IMG/VR virus record: IMGVR_UViG_3300047322_000556
Location: 25,362 to 89,361 of that record
Origin: a virus
Length of the DNA: 64,000 nt
Strand: one strand, 5' to 3'
Below, in pieces: positions 16,630 through 23,977 of this stretch; position 1 is the first letter of the stretch; every line of letters begins with the position of its first letter. A program made the translations under genes and the position numbers. The notes beneath the pieces are model-generated. The model was not told the DNA's origin. It worked only from the letters and a program-made list of their open reading frames with translations, and did no database searches.

Positions 16630-17792
16630 TGGCGCTCCTGCTCGACATTGGTCCGATCTCGTGTGGCTGCACGAATCACGCGCTGGAGCTCTTTTCGAAG
16701 GCAATGAGCGGTGAGGACGGCTCGGACGAAGGCATCTGGAAGCCGCACGATTCGCCGTTCGTGCGGTATCTGATCGAGCTCTTCACGTCGAAGGGCTTGA
16801 CGATGCTGTCCGACGTGCAGGCCGAGCTCAATGCGTGGATCGAAGGGCAGCGCTATCAGCCGAGCCCGCAGCCGGTCGAGAAGCCGCAGCCGCAGCTCTA
16901 TGCGCAGTGGACGCCCGCCGAAATGGATCTTGTCGAGCTCTACCTATCGAGCCTCTCGCGCATGCAGTTCACGCTCGAAGATTGGGGCTTGCTGATCGAC
17001 TTCCTGATTCAGCGCTATATGCCGCTGTCCGATCTTCAGAAGCAGGCGACGGCGCTCGCCGTGCGCGCCGCGCTCATGGGCAAGGCGCAAAAGATCATCG
17101 AGACGATTCCGGATGATGCGGCCGCGAAGGTGGTCGAGTCCATGCCGCAGAGCTACGCGGAAGCGCGCGAGCTCTTCGGCGGCCAGAAGCTCTTCGACTC
17201 GGTCATGGAATACGGCACGCTGCGCGCGTGCGAGAACGTGCAGCAGTTGAGCGACGAAGTACGCCATCGTATGAAAAGCACGGTGCTCGCGTCGGTGTCG
17301 CAAGCGCAGCAGGGCGACGTGTGGGCGGTCAGTGCGCTCCAGCAAAAGCTGCTCGATGACTTCGCGACGATGAACAGGGATTGGCGTCGCATCGCCGTGA
17401 CCGAAGCCGGTGAGTGCGCGAATCAGGGCTTCATCGCGTCGCTGCCGCTCGGCACGAAGGTCAAGCGCATGGAGATTTATCACGGCGCGTGCTCCTACTG
17501 CCGAAAGATCAACGGTCGTGTGATGACGGTCGTCGCGGCGAACGACCCGAACAAGGACGGCGACACGGACGTGTGGCCGGGCAAGACGAACGTCGGGCGA
17601 TCCAGCGCGCGGCGCAAGCGCGTCGGCGACGAGCTCATCGAGCGCACGCCTGAAGAAATGTGGTGGGTACCGGCGGGCACGGTGCATCCGCATTGCCGGG
17701 GCATCTGGCATGTGCTGCGCAAGATTCAGACGGCGGGCGACGAGAAGTTTACGGCGTGGCTCGCGCAGCATTTGGCGGGTCCGGATAAATAA
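16629..17792 (+). CDS. Head morphogenesis protein (Mu gpF/SPP1 gp7-like)
   Basis: 387 aa. A largely helical N-terminus precedes the minor-head-protein signature near the C-terminus: HGACSYCRKINGRVM, then WWVPAGTVHPHCRGIWH. CxxC and HPHCRG are hallmarks of the Mu F-like family. Such proteins sit at the portal in a few copies and aid assembly or DNA injection. It is the last gene of the left structural block; capsid genes resume only at 48.3 kb. Confidence 0.85.
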   Translation: MALLLDIGPISCGCTNHALELFSKAMSGEDGSDEGIWKPHDSPFVRYLIELFTSKGLTMLSDVQAELNAWIEGQRYQPSPQPVEKPQPQLYAQWTPAEMDLVELYLSSLSRMQFTLEDWGLLIDFLIQRYMPLSDLQKQATALAVRAALMGKAQKIIETIPDDAAAKVVESMPQSYAEARELFGGQKLFDSVMEYGTLRACENVQQLSDEVRHRMKSTVLASVSQAQQGDVWAVSALQQKLLDDFATMNRDWRRIAVTEAGECANQGFIASLPLGTKVKRMEIYHGACSYCRKINGRVMTVVAANDPNKDGDTDVWPGKTNVGRSSARRKRVGDELIERTPEEMWWVPAGTVHPHCRGIWHVLRKIQTAGDEKFTAWLAQHLAGPDK

Positions 17793-17794
17793 AA

Positions 17795-17835
17795 ACTACC
17801 TACCGGATAAAAAGCACTTGTATCTCCGAGATAAA
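17795..17835 (+). promoter_or_regulatory. Two tandem TTTAYC-N5-GRTAAA operators
   Basis: ACTACC-TACCG-GATAAA (17795-17811) and TGTATC-TCCGA-GATAAA (17819-17835), 24 bases apart. TTGTAT at 17818-17823 with TTAAGA 17 bases later could form a promoter for the 17888 gene and the following island. Confidence 0.6.
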
Positions 17836-17887
17836 GTGTTTTAAGATTGCTCCCACTGAGACGCAGCAAACAACACAGGGGAACGAG

Positions 17888-18034
17888 ATGAAAAACGCAG
17901 ACTTCGGATTCGCGCATCGCAAGGCTTTTCTGGCTGAAACGGCGCGCAGCGTGGCTTCGCGTGTGTTTGGCGCGGCGCTCGGAATCATCATCTGCGGCTC
18001 GATCACTGGTGCGATGCTGGCGGCTCGGGGATAA
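17888..18034 (+). CDS. Small membrane peptide
   Basis: 48 aa from ATG 17888, with GGGGAACGAG upstream. A basic N-terminal half is followed by one hydrophobic segment (about residues 27-46, ending AMLAARG). It is preceded by two operators, and its stop overlaps a third. Function unknown. Confidence 0.6.
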   Translation: MKNADFGFAHRKAFLAETARSVASRVFGAALGIIICGSITGAMLAARG

Positions 18035-18048
18035 ATCTACCGGGTAAA
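18032..18048 (+). promoter_or_regulatory. TTTAYC-N5-GRTAAA-type operator
   Basis: TAAATC-TACCG-GGTAAA, a degenerate left half with a perfect right half, overlapping the stop of the small membrane peptide and preceding the 18089 gene. Confidence 0.45.
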
Positions 18049-18088
18049 GTCGGTGCAACTCCATCTCTTCACGAAGGAAATTAGTCGC

Positions 18089-18502
18089 ATGGGTTTCGTT
18101 TCTGCAATTGAGCTGCAAAAGCCGATCGTTCGCAATCGCATCAAGAAGGGCGTCGCGATTTCGACCATCCGCAACAATGACGAGGCGTATCTTCAGGTGC
18201 GCATCGACAACGAGACGCTGAAGGAAGCGCGCTTGTTCGTCGGCGATCGCCTCGATGTGCTGTTCGATAAGGAAGGCCGCCTCGGGCTCGTCAAGCGCGT
18301 GAAAGAGGGCGGCTGGCAGTTGACGACGGCAGGCGATAAGGCGGGCCGTGTTCGCGTGCGTTGGGCTCCGGGTCTGCCGCATACGAGCGAGTTTGTCGAA
18401 ATTTTTGACGTGACGGCCGATGAAACTGAGGGCGTCATGTTCCAGTTGCCCGAAGCTGTGACTTTCGTCGGCTCGCCGAAGTTTTCGGAAGCCAAGGCAT
18501 GA
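18089..18502 (+). CDS. Hypothetical protein
   Basis: 137 aa from ATG 18089, behind GAAGGA; the GTG at 18053 is an alternative start. Beta-rich with alternating charge, no membrane segment. The LFVGDRLDVLFDKEGRLGLVKRVKEG stretch resembles small barrel-type phage proteins with no assigned function. It overlaps the next start by four bases. Confidence 0.7.
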   Translation: MGFVSAIELQKPIVRNRIKKGVAISTIRNNDEAYLQVRIDNETLKEARLFVGDRLDVLFDKEGRLGLVKRVKEGGWQLTTAGDKAGRVRVRWAPGLPHTSEFVEIFDVTADETEGVMFQLPEAVTFVGSPKFSEAKA

Positions 18503-18765
18503 AGCGCATGGCTGTTGCGGCGATTCTCGCGATCGTTACTGCGACTGCGCTTGCGAAGGGCGGCGGCGGCGGTGGTCACGGTGGTGGTGGCGGTCATGCG
18601 AGCGCAAGCGCGCATCCTTCCGCCTCGGCGCATCCGGTGACGTCCGCGCACGCTGTCGAGTCGCCCGCGCCGCATGCTTCGACGTCGTCGGGCAGTCGTC
18701 CTTTCTCTTGGTTCTTCGGTGGATCAAGAGGCTGCGACAAGTCGAAGCAGCAGGATTGCAAGTGA
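18499..18765 (+). CDS. Secreted Gly/His-rich small protein
   Basis: 88 aa. A clear signal peptide (MKRMAVAAILAIVTATALA) is followed by a Gly-run with His, then a Ser/Ala/His-rich region and a C-terminus with two cysteines (GCDKSKQQDC). It would be exported to the periplasm, where His/Gly tracts might bind metal; function is unknown. It is the last coding gene before the structured RNA region. Confidence 0.65.
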   Translation: MKRMAVAAILAIVTATALAKGGGGGGHGGGGGHASASAHPSASAHPVTSAHAVESPAPHASTSSGSRPFSWFFGGSRGCDKSKQQDCK

Positions 18766-18774
18766 TTCCTGTGA

Positions 18775-19779
18775 AGAGGGAGAGTCGCCGGACTTAAATC
18801 GGGGAGTGGCTCGCCTAACGAGCCGCCTCAGAAGAGCGGCCCGCCGTCGTCGCGCCGACGTAAAAGTGGCCGTAGCTCCGTATGTCGATAGGCAAGGGTC
18901 TTTAGCTCGCGTTTGAGCCCTTTCCGTACACAGGGCCGCTCTTCTGAGGTTGCGCGTGGTGTGCAAAGCCGCGCGCGAGCTTCGAATGACTGGCGTAACC
19001 AGTTGGGCCGCCGACCGGCGGTGAGGGGCGCAAGTCGCTTCACCGTCAGCCCGGCAACGAATTCTTCCTACGGGTACTCGCGCGAGCGAGTTTGGAATGC
19101 TGGCAGATATCCCGTTGAATGATCCAGCCCCCGGCGATGCGGGTGTAATCATCAGGTGGCCGTCACCATGAGCATCGTTAATCCTCGGCCGCGTGGCTCC
19201 CGTAAGGAGCCGCCCGCAAAGCGCATTCGCTGAGTGCTCTTTGCGGGTCTGGATGACTACCTTTCAAGACGGACCCTGTAAATGTCCACGAAGGCGCGAT
19301 CAGCTCTGCGTTACATGCGACGACTGACTGCCGTAAGCAGTCATCTCACGCGAAGCATTTGGGTCGGTGCCACCAGCAGTATGCCGATCTCCCCGACCGA
19401 TCAGCGCGAACACGTCATCGGTTCAAATGCTTCGACGTGAGATTAAGCGGTCGCAGCCGCTCGGAAACGTCGCGAGACGCTCCTGACTGCCGGGAAAGTA
19501 CCGGCCCAATTTTGTGTGACCCGCGATGTTGGGAACTACGACCGTAGCCTCGGCGGCCCTTTCGGGGGATAAACGAGGACGAGGATTAGCAGGCGAGTGC
19601 CTCGGCAGCAAAACCCTTGCAGCACAGCACGACTATCCTAACCGCCGTTTCGCTCTAGCTTCGAGCGCGGTCGTCGGGGCTGATCGACGCGAGAGACGAG
19701 AACGGCGTCGCGCGTTCGTTTGCCGAGTGGCTCCCGTAAGGGGCCATGCCCGACTTGCCGCCGTAAGTGGCAGCCCTTC
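18775..19779 (+). ncRNA. Candidate giant structured RNA (GOLLD/ROOL-like setting)
   Basis: About 1 kb with no convincing gene but dense in perfect helices. Two 17-bp long-range helices: 18826-18842 with 18933-18949, and 19345-19361 with 19424-19441 (one bulged A). A 9-bp helix: 19213-19221 with 19239-19247. Six hairpins with a C(G/C)TAA pentaloop: 18808-18824, 18988-19004, 19195-19211, 19325-19343, 19728-19746, 19756-19772. GCGA tetraloop hairpins: 19076-19091 and 19468-19479. tRNA-Tyr follows directly. Size, ornate folding, phage location and tRNA linkage recall GOLLD and ROOL RNAs, but class membership is not shown. Ends are approximate and no dedicated promoter was found. Confidence 0.75.
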
Positions 19780-19866
19780 GCGTGGGTAGTCCCGTAACGG
19801 TATCGGGGGGAGACTGTAAATCTCTTGCCTTCGGCCTTGGTGGTTCGAATCCATCGCCACGCACCA
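19780..19866 (+). tRNA. tRNA-Tyr (anticodon GTA)
   Basis: 87 bases including an encoded CCA. Acceptor GCGTGGG pairs with GCCACGC (one G-G mismatch at the base). Anticodon stem GGAGA/TCTCT with loop CTGTAAA gives anticodon GTA. A long variable arm, expected for tRNA-Tyr, is followed by the T-arm GGTGG-TTCGAAT-CCATC, discriminator A and CCA. The D-arm (TCCC/GGGG) has an 11-base loop. It sits directly at the 3' end of the structured RNA region. Confidence 0.88.
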
Positions 19867-19882
19867 TATTTTCGGAGTCTGA

Positions 19883-20371
19883 ATGTCTCGTCGCGTCAAG
19901 CTGGTGCTGCTCGGTGTGGTCGTGTTCATCGCGATCGCGATTCTCTTCTCGTCGTGCAGCTCGCGCGAGTACTCGACGGCATACGCGCCGCAATATGCGC
20001 CGCCGGTCGTCGCGCAAGCGCCGATCATTCAGCCCGCGCCGATCGTCCAAGCTGCGCCGGTCGTCGTGCAGCAAAACGACGGCTTCATTCATGGCCTTCT
20101 GCTCGGGCACATGATGAGCGGCGGCGGCAGTCATTCGGTCGTCCATCACTACGATGCGCCGCGCCCGGCATACGTCGCGCCGCGCACGACAGTCGTCAAT
20201 AACACGACCGTCATCAATCGCCCGGCCGCGCCCGCATACGTGCCGCCAAAGCCCGCTTACGTCTCTCCGAGGCCCGCATACGTCGCGCCGCGCGCAACGT
20301 CCTACGCGGGCTCCTATGCGTCGCGATCGAGCTATTCGTCCGTGACGTCGCGCGCAGTCTCACGCCGGTAA
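19883..20371 (+). CDS. Lipoprotein with PAYV(A/S)P repeats
   Basis: 162 aa. A hydrophobic N-terminal segment ends in a lipobox-like FSSC (about residues 22-25), so Cys lipidation and inner- or outer-membrane anchoring are likely. The rest is low in charge, with repeated PAYVxP and APxV motifs and a short central IHGLLLGHMM. CGGAG precedes the ATG. A phage lipoprotein could act at the surface, for example in superinfection exclusion, but nothing shows this directly. Confidence 0.7.
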   Translation: MSRRVKLVLLGVVVFIAIAILFSSCSSREYSTAYAPQYAPPVVAQAPIIQPAPIVQAAPVVVQQNDGFIHGLLLGHMMSGGGSHSVVHHYDAPRPAYVAPRTTVVNNTTVINRPAAPAYVPPKPAYVSPRPAYVAPRATSYAGSYASRSSYSSVTSRAVSRR

Positions 20372-20388
20372 CGCTCAAGGGGCATCGC

Positions 20389-20508
20389 ATGTACATGACC
20401 GATCTATTCGAAAGCCTGAGCATGTGTATGAACGCCTACGCGCGCGCCGCGTGGCTGTGGTCGATCGAACTGGATCGGCTTTCGGCGATGTGCTCGACGC
20501 GCAAGTAG
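20389..20508 (+). CDS. Small hypothetical peptide
   Basis: 39 aa from ATG 20389, with AAGGGG upstream. Amphipathic helix rich in Met, Cys and Trp. It ends just before the structured leader of the next gene. Short and unrecognised; supported mainly by its ribosome-binding site and fit between genes. Confidence 0.45.
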   Translation: MYMTDLFESLSMCMNAYARAAWLWSIELDRLSAMCSTRK

Positions 20509-20516
20509 GGCTCTGA

Positions 20517-20650
20517 CGTATCGCGCCGGGTGTCGTTCAGCGCGTAACAGGGGTGGACTTCAGTGATGACCCGACCCGGCGCGATACGCGAGAGTCCAAT
20601 GCAAGGGTAAGAGCGGGTGAGTGCATCAATATCCCGCCGCTCTCAACCCA
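20517..20650 (+). promoter_or_regulatory. Structured leader RNA with probable pseudoknot
   Basis: A perfect 15-bp stem CGTATCGCGCCGGGT/ACCCGGCGCGATACG (20517-20531 with 20574-20588) encloses 42 bases. Loop bases TGGACT (20544-20549) can pair with AGTCCA (20593-20598) beyond the stem, the arrangement of an H-type pseudoknot. GCGGG/CCCGC (about 20615-20640) adds a further hairpin before the ribosome-binding site of the 20671 gene. No known riboswitch class is recognised. Confidence 0.6.
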
Positions 20651-20670
20651 ATTTCAACGAAGGAGCCGAT

Positions 20671-21069
20671 ATGTCGGACGTGCAAGACAACACCGCAGCG
20701 CAAGACGCTGATATCGAACAAGCCGCGCAAGCCGTGGATCAAGCCGCCGCGACGGAAGTGTCCGCAAGCGACGAACCGGCTGTGACGGCTGACGCATCGG
20801 CTGAAGTGCCGGTCGATACGGCGCCGGACGCTCAAGCGCCCGCGACCGATGCTGACGTCGGCGAAGCTGCCGATGCGGCGAAGGACGATGGCGACGCCCT
20901 GGCGGGCGATGTGCTCGACGCGGCCGAAGAGCTGATCCATCCGGCAGTCGGCGAGCTGAACACGCTGCGCGCGACGATCCGCGCCGAGCTCAATGCGATT
21001 CTGACGGGCATCAAGACGCGCGTGCATAACGGCGAAGCGCATCTCGAAGCGCTGATCTCGCGCCTGTGA
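20671..21069 (+). CDS. Acidic Ala/Asp-rich protein
   Basis: 132 aa from ATG 20671, preceded by AAGGAG at 6-7 bases. The first 90 residues are low-complexity, strongly acidic and likely disordered. The last 40 are helical (LRATIRAELNAILTGIK). It follows the structured leader described at 20517. No family recognised; DNA mimicry is conceivable from its charge but unsupported. Confidence 0.7.
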   Translation: MSDVQDNTAAQDADIEQAAQAVDQAAATEVSASDEPAVTADASAEVPVDTAPDAQAPATDADVGEAADAAKDDGDALAGDVLDAAEELIHPAVGELNTLRATIRAELNAILTGIKTRVHNGEAHLEALISRL

Positions 21070-21160
21070 AGCGTTTAGACGTCCAGCGATGGGCGTCTCT
21101 CAAGTCTCTGTCCGCTTCGGCGTGATGGAGCTGGTTGCCGATCCACAAACGCGGCGGACT

Positions 21161-21184
21161 GGCCGCCCTAAGCGGCCTTTTTTT
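21161..21184 (+). terminator. Rho-independent terminator
   Basis: GGCCGC-CCTAA-GCGGCC (21161-21177) followed by seven T's. Its CCTAA loop equals that of the first pentaloop hairpin in the structured RNA. It ends the island transcript before the 21202 gene. A further imperfect hairpin GACGTCC/GGGCGTC lies about 80 bases upstream. Confidence 0.85.
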
Positions 21185-21201
21185 ACGACTATGGGGTGAC
21201 G

Positions 21202-21681
21202 ATGTTTATTCGAAGTGTGCTCGCCGAGATAGGCGCGTATTACGGCACTCGGCGCGGCGTGGGGCATACGACGTGCGCTCTGCGCGGCATGGGCGAGCGT
21301 GTCGAGGCGGCGACGATCAAGCCGCTCATGGTGGTCGGCACGCATCAGCACGGCCGCATCATGGCCGGTCAGATCGGCCGCAATTTCACGACGCTCGGAA
21401 ATATTGAAGGCGGGGCGCTGCGCGGTATCGACCGGCCGCTCGTGTGGGATAACCATGCGATCGCGCTGCTGGCGATGAATTCGTCGCAGGAGATTGAGCG
21501 CGCCGAGCGGGAAAAGTTGGACGCGCTCGCGATGGCCGAGCGAACGCGCATGGATCTAGTTTCGGCGCGTCGTGAGCTCGTGGCCGTCGAACAGAAGTGC
21601 GCCGAGCTGCGCGACGAACTCGCGACGGCGCGCGCGAACGCGGCGAAAGCCACGTTCACGAAAAAGCGCGGAAAGCGCTGA
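21202..21681 (+). CDS. Hypothetical protein with C-terminal coiled coil
   Basis: 159 aa from ATG 21202 (the GTG at 21196 is in frame). The N-terminal 90 residues are compact, including GTRRGVGHTTCALRGMG, loosely P-loop-like but lacking a proper Lys. The remainder is a long charged coiled coil ending in KKRGKR. The gene converges with the minus-strand block, leaving only four bases between stops. Confidence 0.7.
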   Translation: MFIRSVLAEIGAYYGTRRGVGHTTCALRGMGERVEAATIKPLMVVGTHQHGRIMAGQIGRNFTTLGNIEGGALRGIDRPLVWDNHAIALLAMNSSQEIERAEREKLDALAMAERTRMDLVSARRELVAVEQKCAELRDELATARANAAKATFTKKRGKR

Positions 21682-21685
21682 TCCA

Positions 21686-21898
21686 TCAGCCCTTCGCGCT
21701 GTTAATCAGCCATTCGATGACACTCGTCGCGGTTGACGAGTGCTTCTCGATTAGCCGATTGAGCTTGTCGTTCGTCTCGGGCTGCAGGACGATCGTGAGG
21801 CGGCGGCCGCCAGCGGCAAGCGTTTTCTCGCGGCTCTTGGCGACGCGCTCGGCGTTCGTGGTGGTGCGTTCAGTCTTTGCGGGCATGCGTTGATCCAT
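21686..21898 (-). CDS. Ribbon-helix-helix protein, paralogue of the 13528 gene
   Basis: About 70 aa (start ATG 21898; ATG 21886 is equally possible). RRLTIVLQPETNDKLNRLIEKHSS has the strand-helix-helix form of Arc-like DNA-binding proteins. VAKSREKTLAAGGRR matches the 13528 protein's N-terminus. It is the last gene of the minus-strand unit starting at the 24.0-kb promoter and may be autoregulatory. Confidence 0.75.
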   Translation of the reverse strand: MDQRMPAKTERTTTNAERVAKSREKTLAAGGRRLTIVLQPETNDKLNRLIEKHSSTATSVIEWLINSAKG

Positions 21899-22190
21899 CG
21901 GTGATAGGTAAGTCGTAGTGGGCGATCGCGCGGCGCAGCTCCGCAAGCGTGAAGCCGAGCATCTGGCCTTCGTTCAGTATCTCGCGCATGACGATGCTCG
22001 CGTTGCGGTTGATGAGGCCCATCTCGCGCGGCGTCGCGGGCAGGATGCCGTCGCGCCCGATCGGGCCGGTGCATACCGTGCGGTCGTAGGCTTCGGTGCG
22101 CTCGTGATACGCGCGCGCCAGTGAGAAAAGCCGCGCATCAGGCGGCGGAAATTCGCACTTAAACATGGATCGAAGTTCGCCGGGCGTCAC
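21870..22190 (-). CDS. Hypothetical protein, GTG start
   Basis: 106 aa from GTG at 22190, which overlaps the upstream stop as GTGA. Helical, with NRNASIVMREILNEGQMLGF near the middle. No family recognised. It overlaps the RHH gene by a few codons, so it is translationally linked. Confidence 0.65.
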   Translation of the reverse strand: MTPGELRSMFKCEFPPPDARLFSLARAYHERTEAYDRTVCTGPIGRDGILPATPREMGLINRNASIVMREILNEGQMLGFTLAELRRAIAHYDLPITDGSTHARKD

Positions 22191-22561
22191 GGTTTCGCCT
22201 TGGCGATGAGCGTGTCGATTTCGTGCTCTTCGACTCGGTTGATGTAGCGATGCTTGCGAGCCATGCGATAGCGCGCCGCGTCGCGCGCATCAGCTTGCGC
22301 GGCATGGTGTCCGATCTGAAACGCTGCGCGCATTCCATCGAAGCCGAACGATGCGCGCCTCGCTGCCTGCTCATTCAGCCCGTATTCCGACGTCATCCAC
22401 GCGTCGAATGTGCCGAACTCGGACGTCTGCTTAGCGGCGCTCGCCGCCTGCGCGCGCAAGACTGCTTCGATCGCCTCGGGCGACACAAATTGCATTTCAC
22501 GCGGCGTCAGTTCGTTCCAGATCGCCGCCTCGGCGTCCGTCATCTCGTTTTGTTCGGTCAT
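22187..22561 (-). CDS. Hypothetical protein
   Basis: 124 aa from ATG 22561. Mostly helical, Ala/Glu/Arg-rich, with WNELTPREMQFVSPEAIEAV. The C-terminal third is basic (ARYRMARKHRYINR). Unknown function; early-type unit fed by the 24.0-kb promoter. Confidence 0.65.
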   Translation of the reverse strand: MTEQNEMTDAEAAIWNELTPREMQFVSPEAIEAVLRAQAASAAKQTSEFGTFDAWMTSEYGLNEQAARRASFGFDGMRAAFQIGHHAAQADARDAARYRMARKHRYINRVEEHEIDTLIAKAKP

Positions 22562-22615
22562 TGCGTTGATCCAAGGTGAGAAAGTACGGGAGCCGCATCG
22601 CACGGCTCCGGGTCG

Positions 22616-23419
22616 TCATCGCACTTCGGACGCTATCGCGTTCGGGTAGTGCTTCGCGAGGATGAGATTCATCTTATCGACTAGCTCGGGCCGCTTGAAC
22701 GTCAAGTGCCCGTTGCCGTTCTTAAACCATTTGACCGTGAAGTACTCCAGCTCGATCGTGTGGTTGCGCTCCGTCGCGGCGCGGCTCAGGTGGTGATACA
22801 TGCCGTTGCGGTGGTCGGGCTCGGGCTTTCCGTCGAGAACGCTGAAAACCCGCACGAGGTCGTCCAGCTCGTTCGCGTTGCTGTGGTTGACGTGCTGCAT
22901 CCAGTTGCCAGTCGCCTTGTGATACAGGAACGAGACGACTAACCGCTTGCCGAACTTGAAGGGCTGGTTCGTCTTATAGCTCCAGCTTAGGCGCCTGAAG
23001 CAATGGATCACGCCGCGTTCGAACAGCTCGCCGCGCCCGTCGCGAAGCATCGTGAACGTCGAAGTCACGTTCGCCGCCGTAAGCTCGGGGGTCTTGAACT
23101 CGTGAACGCCATTGGCCCATTCGTCGCGGGCCTTCGCATCCATCAGGGAGCGCAGACCCGATTCCTTCATCAGGTGATTCCAGCCGGTCGCGTCGATGCG
23201 CTTGCGCATGGATTCGATGAAGTCCGGGGCGCCGATCGGGGCGCCGCTTGAGCGGCCGTACTTGTCGCCGATGTGGCCGCTGACCGTGCCTAGTCCGGCG
23301 GCGGCGCCGATCGCGTCCGCCTCGTCAATCAGCGCCTTCGCTTGCGTGATGCGCTCGATAACCGCGTCGCGCTGACGCAGCATGTTCTCGACGCTGATGC
23401 TTTTCACGAGCTCGTTCAT
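22616..23419 (-). CDS. DUF4942-family protein
   Basis: 267 aa from ATG 23419. MKESGLRSLMDAKARDEW and the KTNQPFKFGKRLVV to GNGHLTFKRPELVDKMN layout match DUF4942, a domain found alone in phages and fused to DNA methyltransferases in some bacteria. A link to DNA modification or anti-restriction is suspected for the family but not proved. It overlaps the start of the preceding small gene's stop by four bases. Confidence 0.8.
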   Translation of the reverse strand: MNELVKSISVENMLRQRDAVIERITQAKALIDEADAIGAAAGLGTVSGHIGDKYGRSSGAPIGAPDFIESMRKRIDATGWNHLMKESGLRSLMDAKARDEWANGVHEFKTPELTAANVTSTFTMLRDGRGELFERGVIHCFRRLSWSYKTNQPFKFGKRLVVSFLYHKATGNWMQHVNHSNANELDDLVRVFSVLDGKPEPDHRNGMYHHLSRAATERNHTIELEYFTVKWFKNGNGHLTFKRPELVDKMNLILAKHYPNAIASEVR

Positions 23420-23625
23420 TGTGCGCCGCCTTTCTTCTTCTGGAAGTCGATCGCGGTCTGTGCGCGAATCCGCTGGAGCACGAGCAAGCCCGCGACGTCG
23501 GCGAACTGGCGGCACATATCGCGATCGCCGAATTCGAGCGCGTTGCGGATGGTGCGCGCGCTGCGATTGTGCGCCTTGCAAAGCGCGCCGATCGTGACGA
23601 TGCGGGTAACTTCGTTGTGGGTCAT
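23416..23625 (-). CDS. Small HTH-like protein
   Basis: 69 aa from ATG 23625, placed by AAGGAG 6 bases upstream. IGALCKAHNRSARTIRNALEFGD reads as a helix-turn-helix. The C-terminus ends in KKKGG. Its stop overlaps the DUF4942 gene start (ATGA). A transcriptional or DNA-binding role is likely but unproved. Confidence 0.65.
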   Translation of the reverse strand: MTHNEVTRIVTIGALCKAHNRSARTIRNALEFGDRDMCRQFADVAGLLVLQRIRAQTAIDFQKKKGGAQ

Positions 23626-23635
23626 GGCGGGCTCC

Positions 23636-23977
23636 TTAGACGTTGCGGTAGCTGTAGACCAGCGCCGAGAATTCACGGCCCTTCGTGCGCGTCACGTTGC
23701 TCGCGCTGCCTTGCCAGTGGCCGCAGCAGTCGTATGAGCAAGTGCAGCCGAAGCGCGACGCGTCGTAGATCGCATCGACCGCGTCCTGCTCGCTCACGCC
23801 GCGCGGCGCGACGAACGTCACGCGCTGCTCTGCGTGATCGCCGTACTGGTCATACACGGCCGGGCGGTTCGATTCGAGCCGCTTGAACACGCCGACATAC
23901 TGGCGCTCGTCGTGCTGCTTCGCGCCGTCGCGATACTTGAACGTCTTGCGCGCGTAACCGTGAAATTTCGTCGCCAT
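23636..23977 (-). CDS. Hypothetical protein with CxC..CCGH cluster
   Basis: 113 aa from ATG 23977, with GGGAG upstream. The N-terminal half is basic (KFHGYARKTFKYRDGAKQHD). The C-terminal half contains FGCTCSYDCCGHWQG, a possible metal site. It is the first gene after the 24.0-kb minus promoter. Function unknown. Confidence 0.7.
   Translation of the reverse strand: MATKFHGYARKTFKYRDGAKQHDERQYVGVFKRLESNRPAVYDQYGDHAEQRVTFVAPRGVSEQDAVDAIYDASRFGCTCSYDCCGHWQGSASNVTRTKGREFSALVYSYRNV

Noticed and set aside
19195-19772. CGTAA hairpins as parts of further tRNA genes
   Set aside because: They lack T-arms, acceptor pairing and CCA ends; only the 19780-19866 segment folds as a tRNA.
18775-19779. Group I or II intron, tmRNA or rRNA fragment
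   Set aside because: No intron core motifs, splice-flanking exons, tmRNA tag frame or recognisable rRNA segments were seen; the fold pattern is different.
18674-19789. Several short open frames inside the structured RNA region
   Set aside because: All are short, in mixed frames, Arg/Ser-rich, cross the strong helices and have no ribosome-binding sites, so they are not supported as genes.
18808-21177. CRISPR array from repeated hairpins
   Set aside because: Stem sequences differ, spacing is irregular and no constant repeat/spacer pattern exists.
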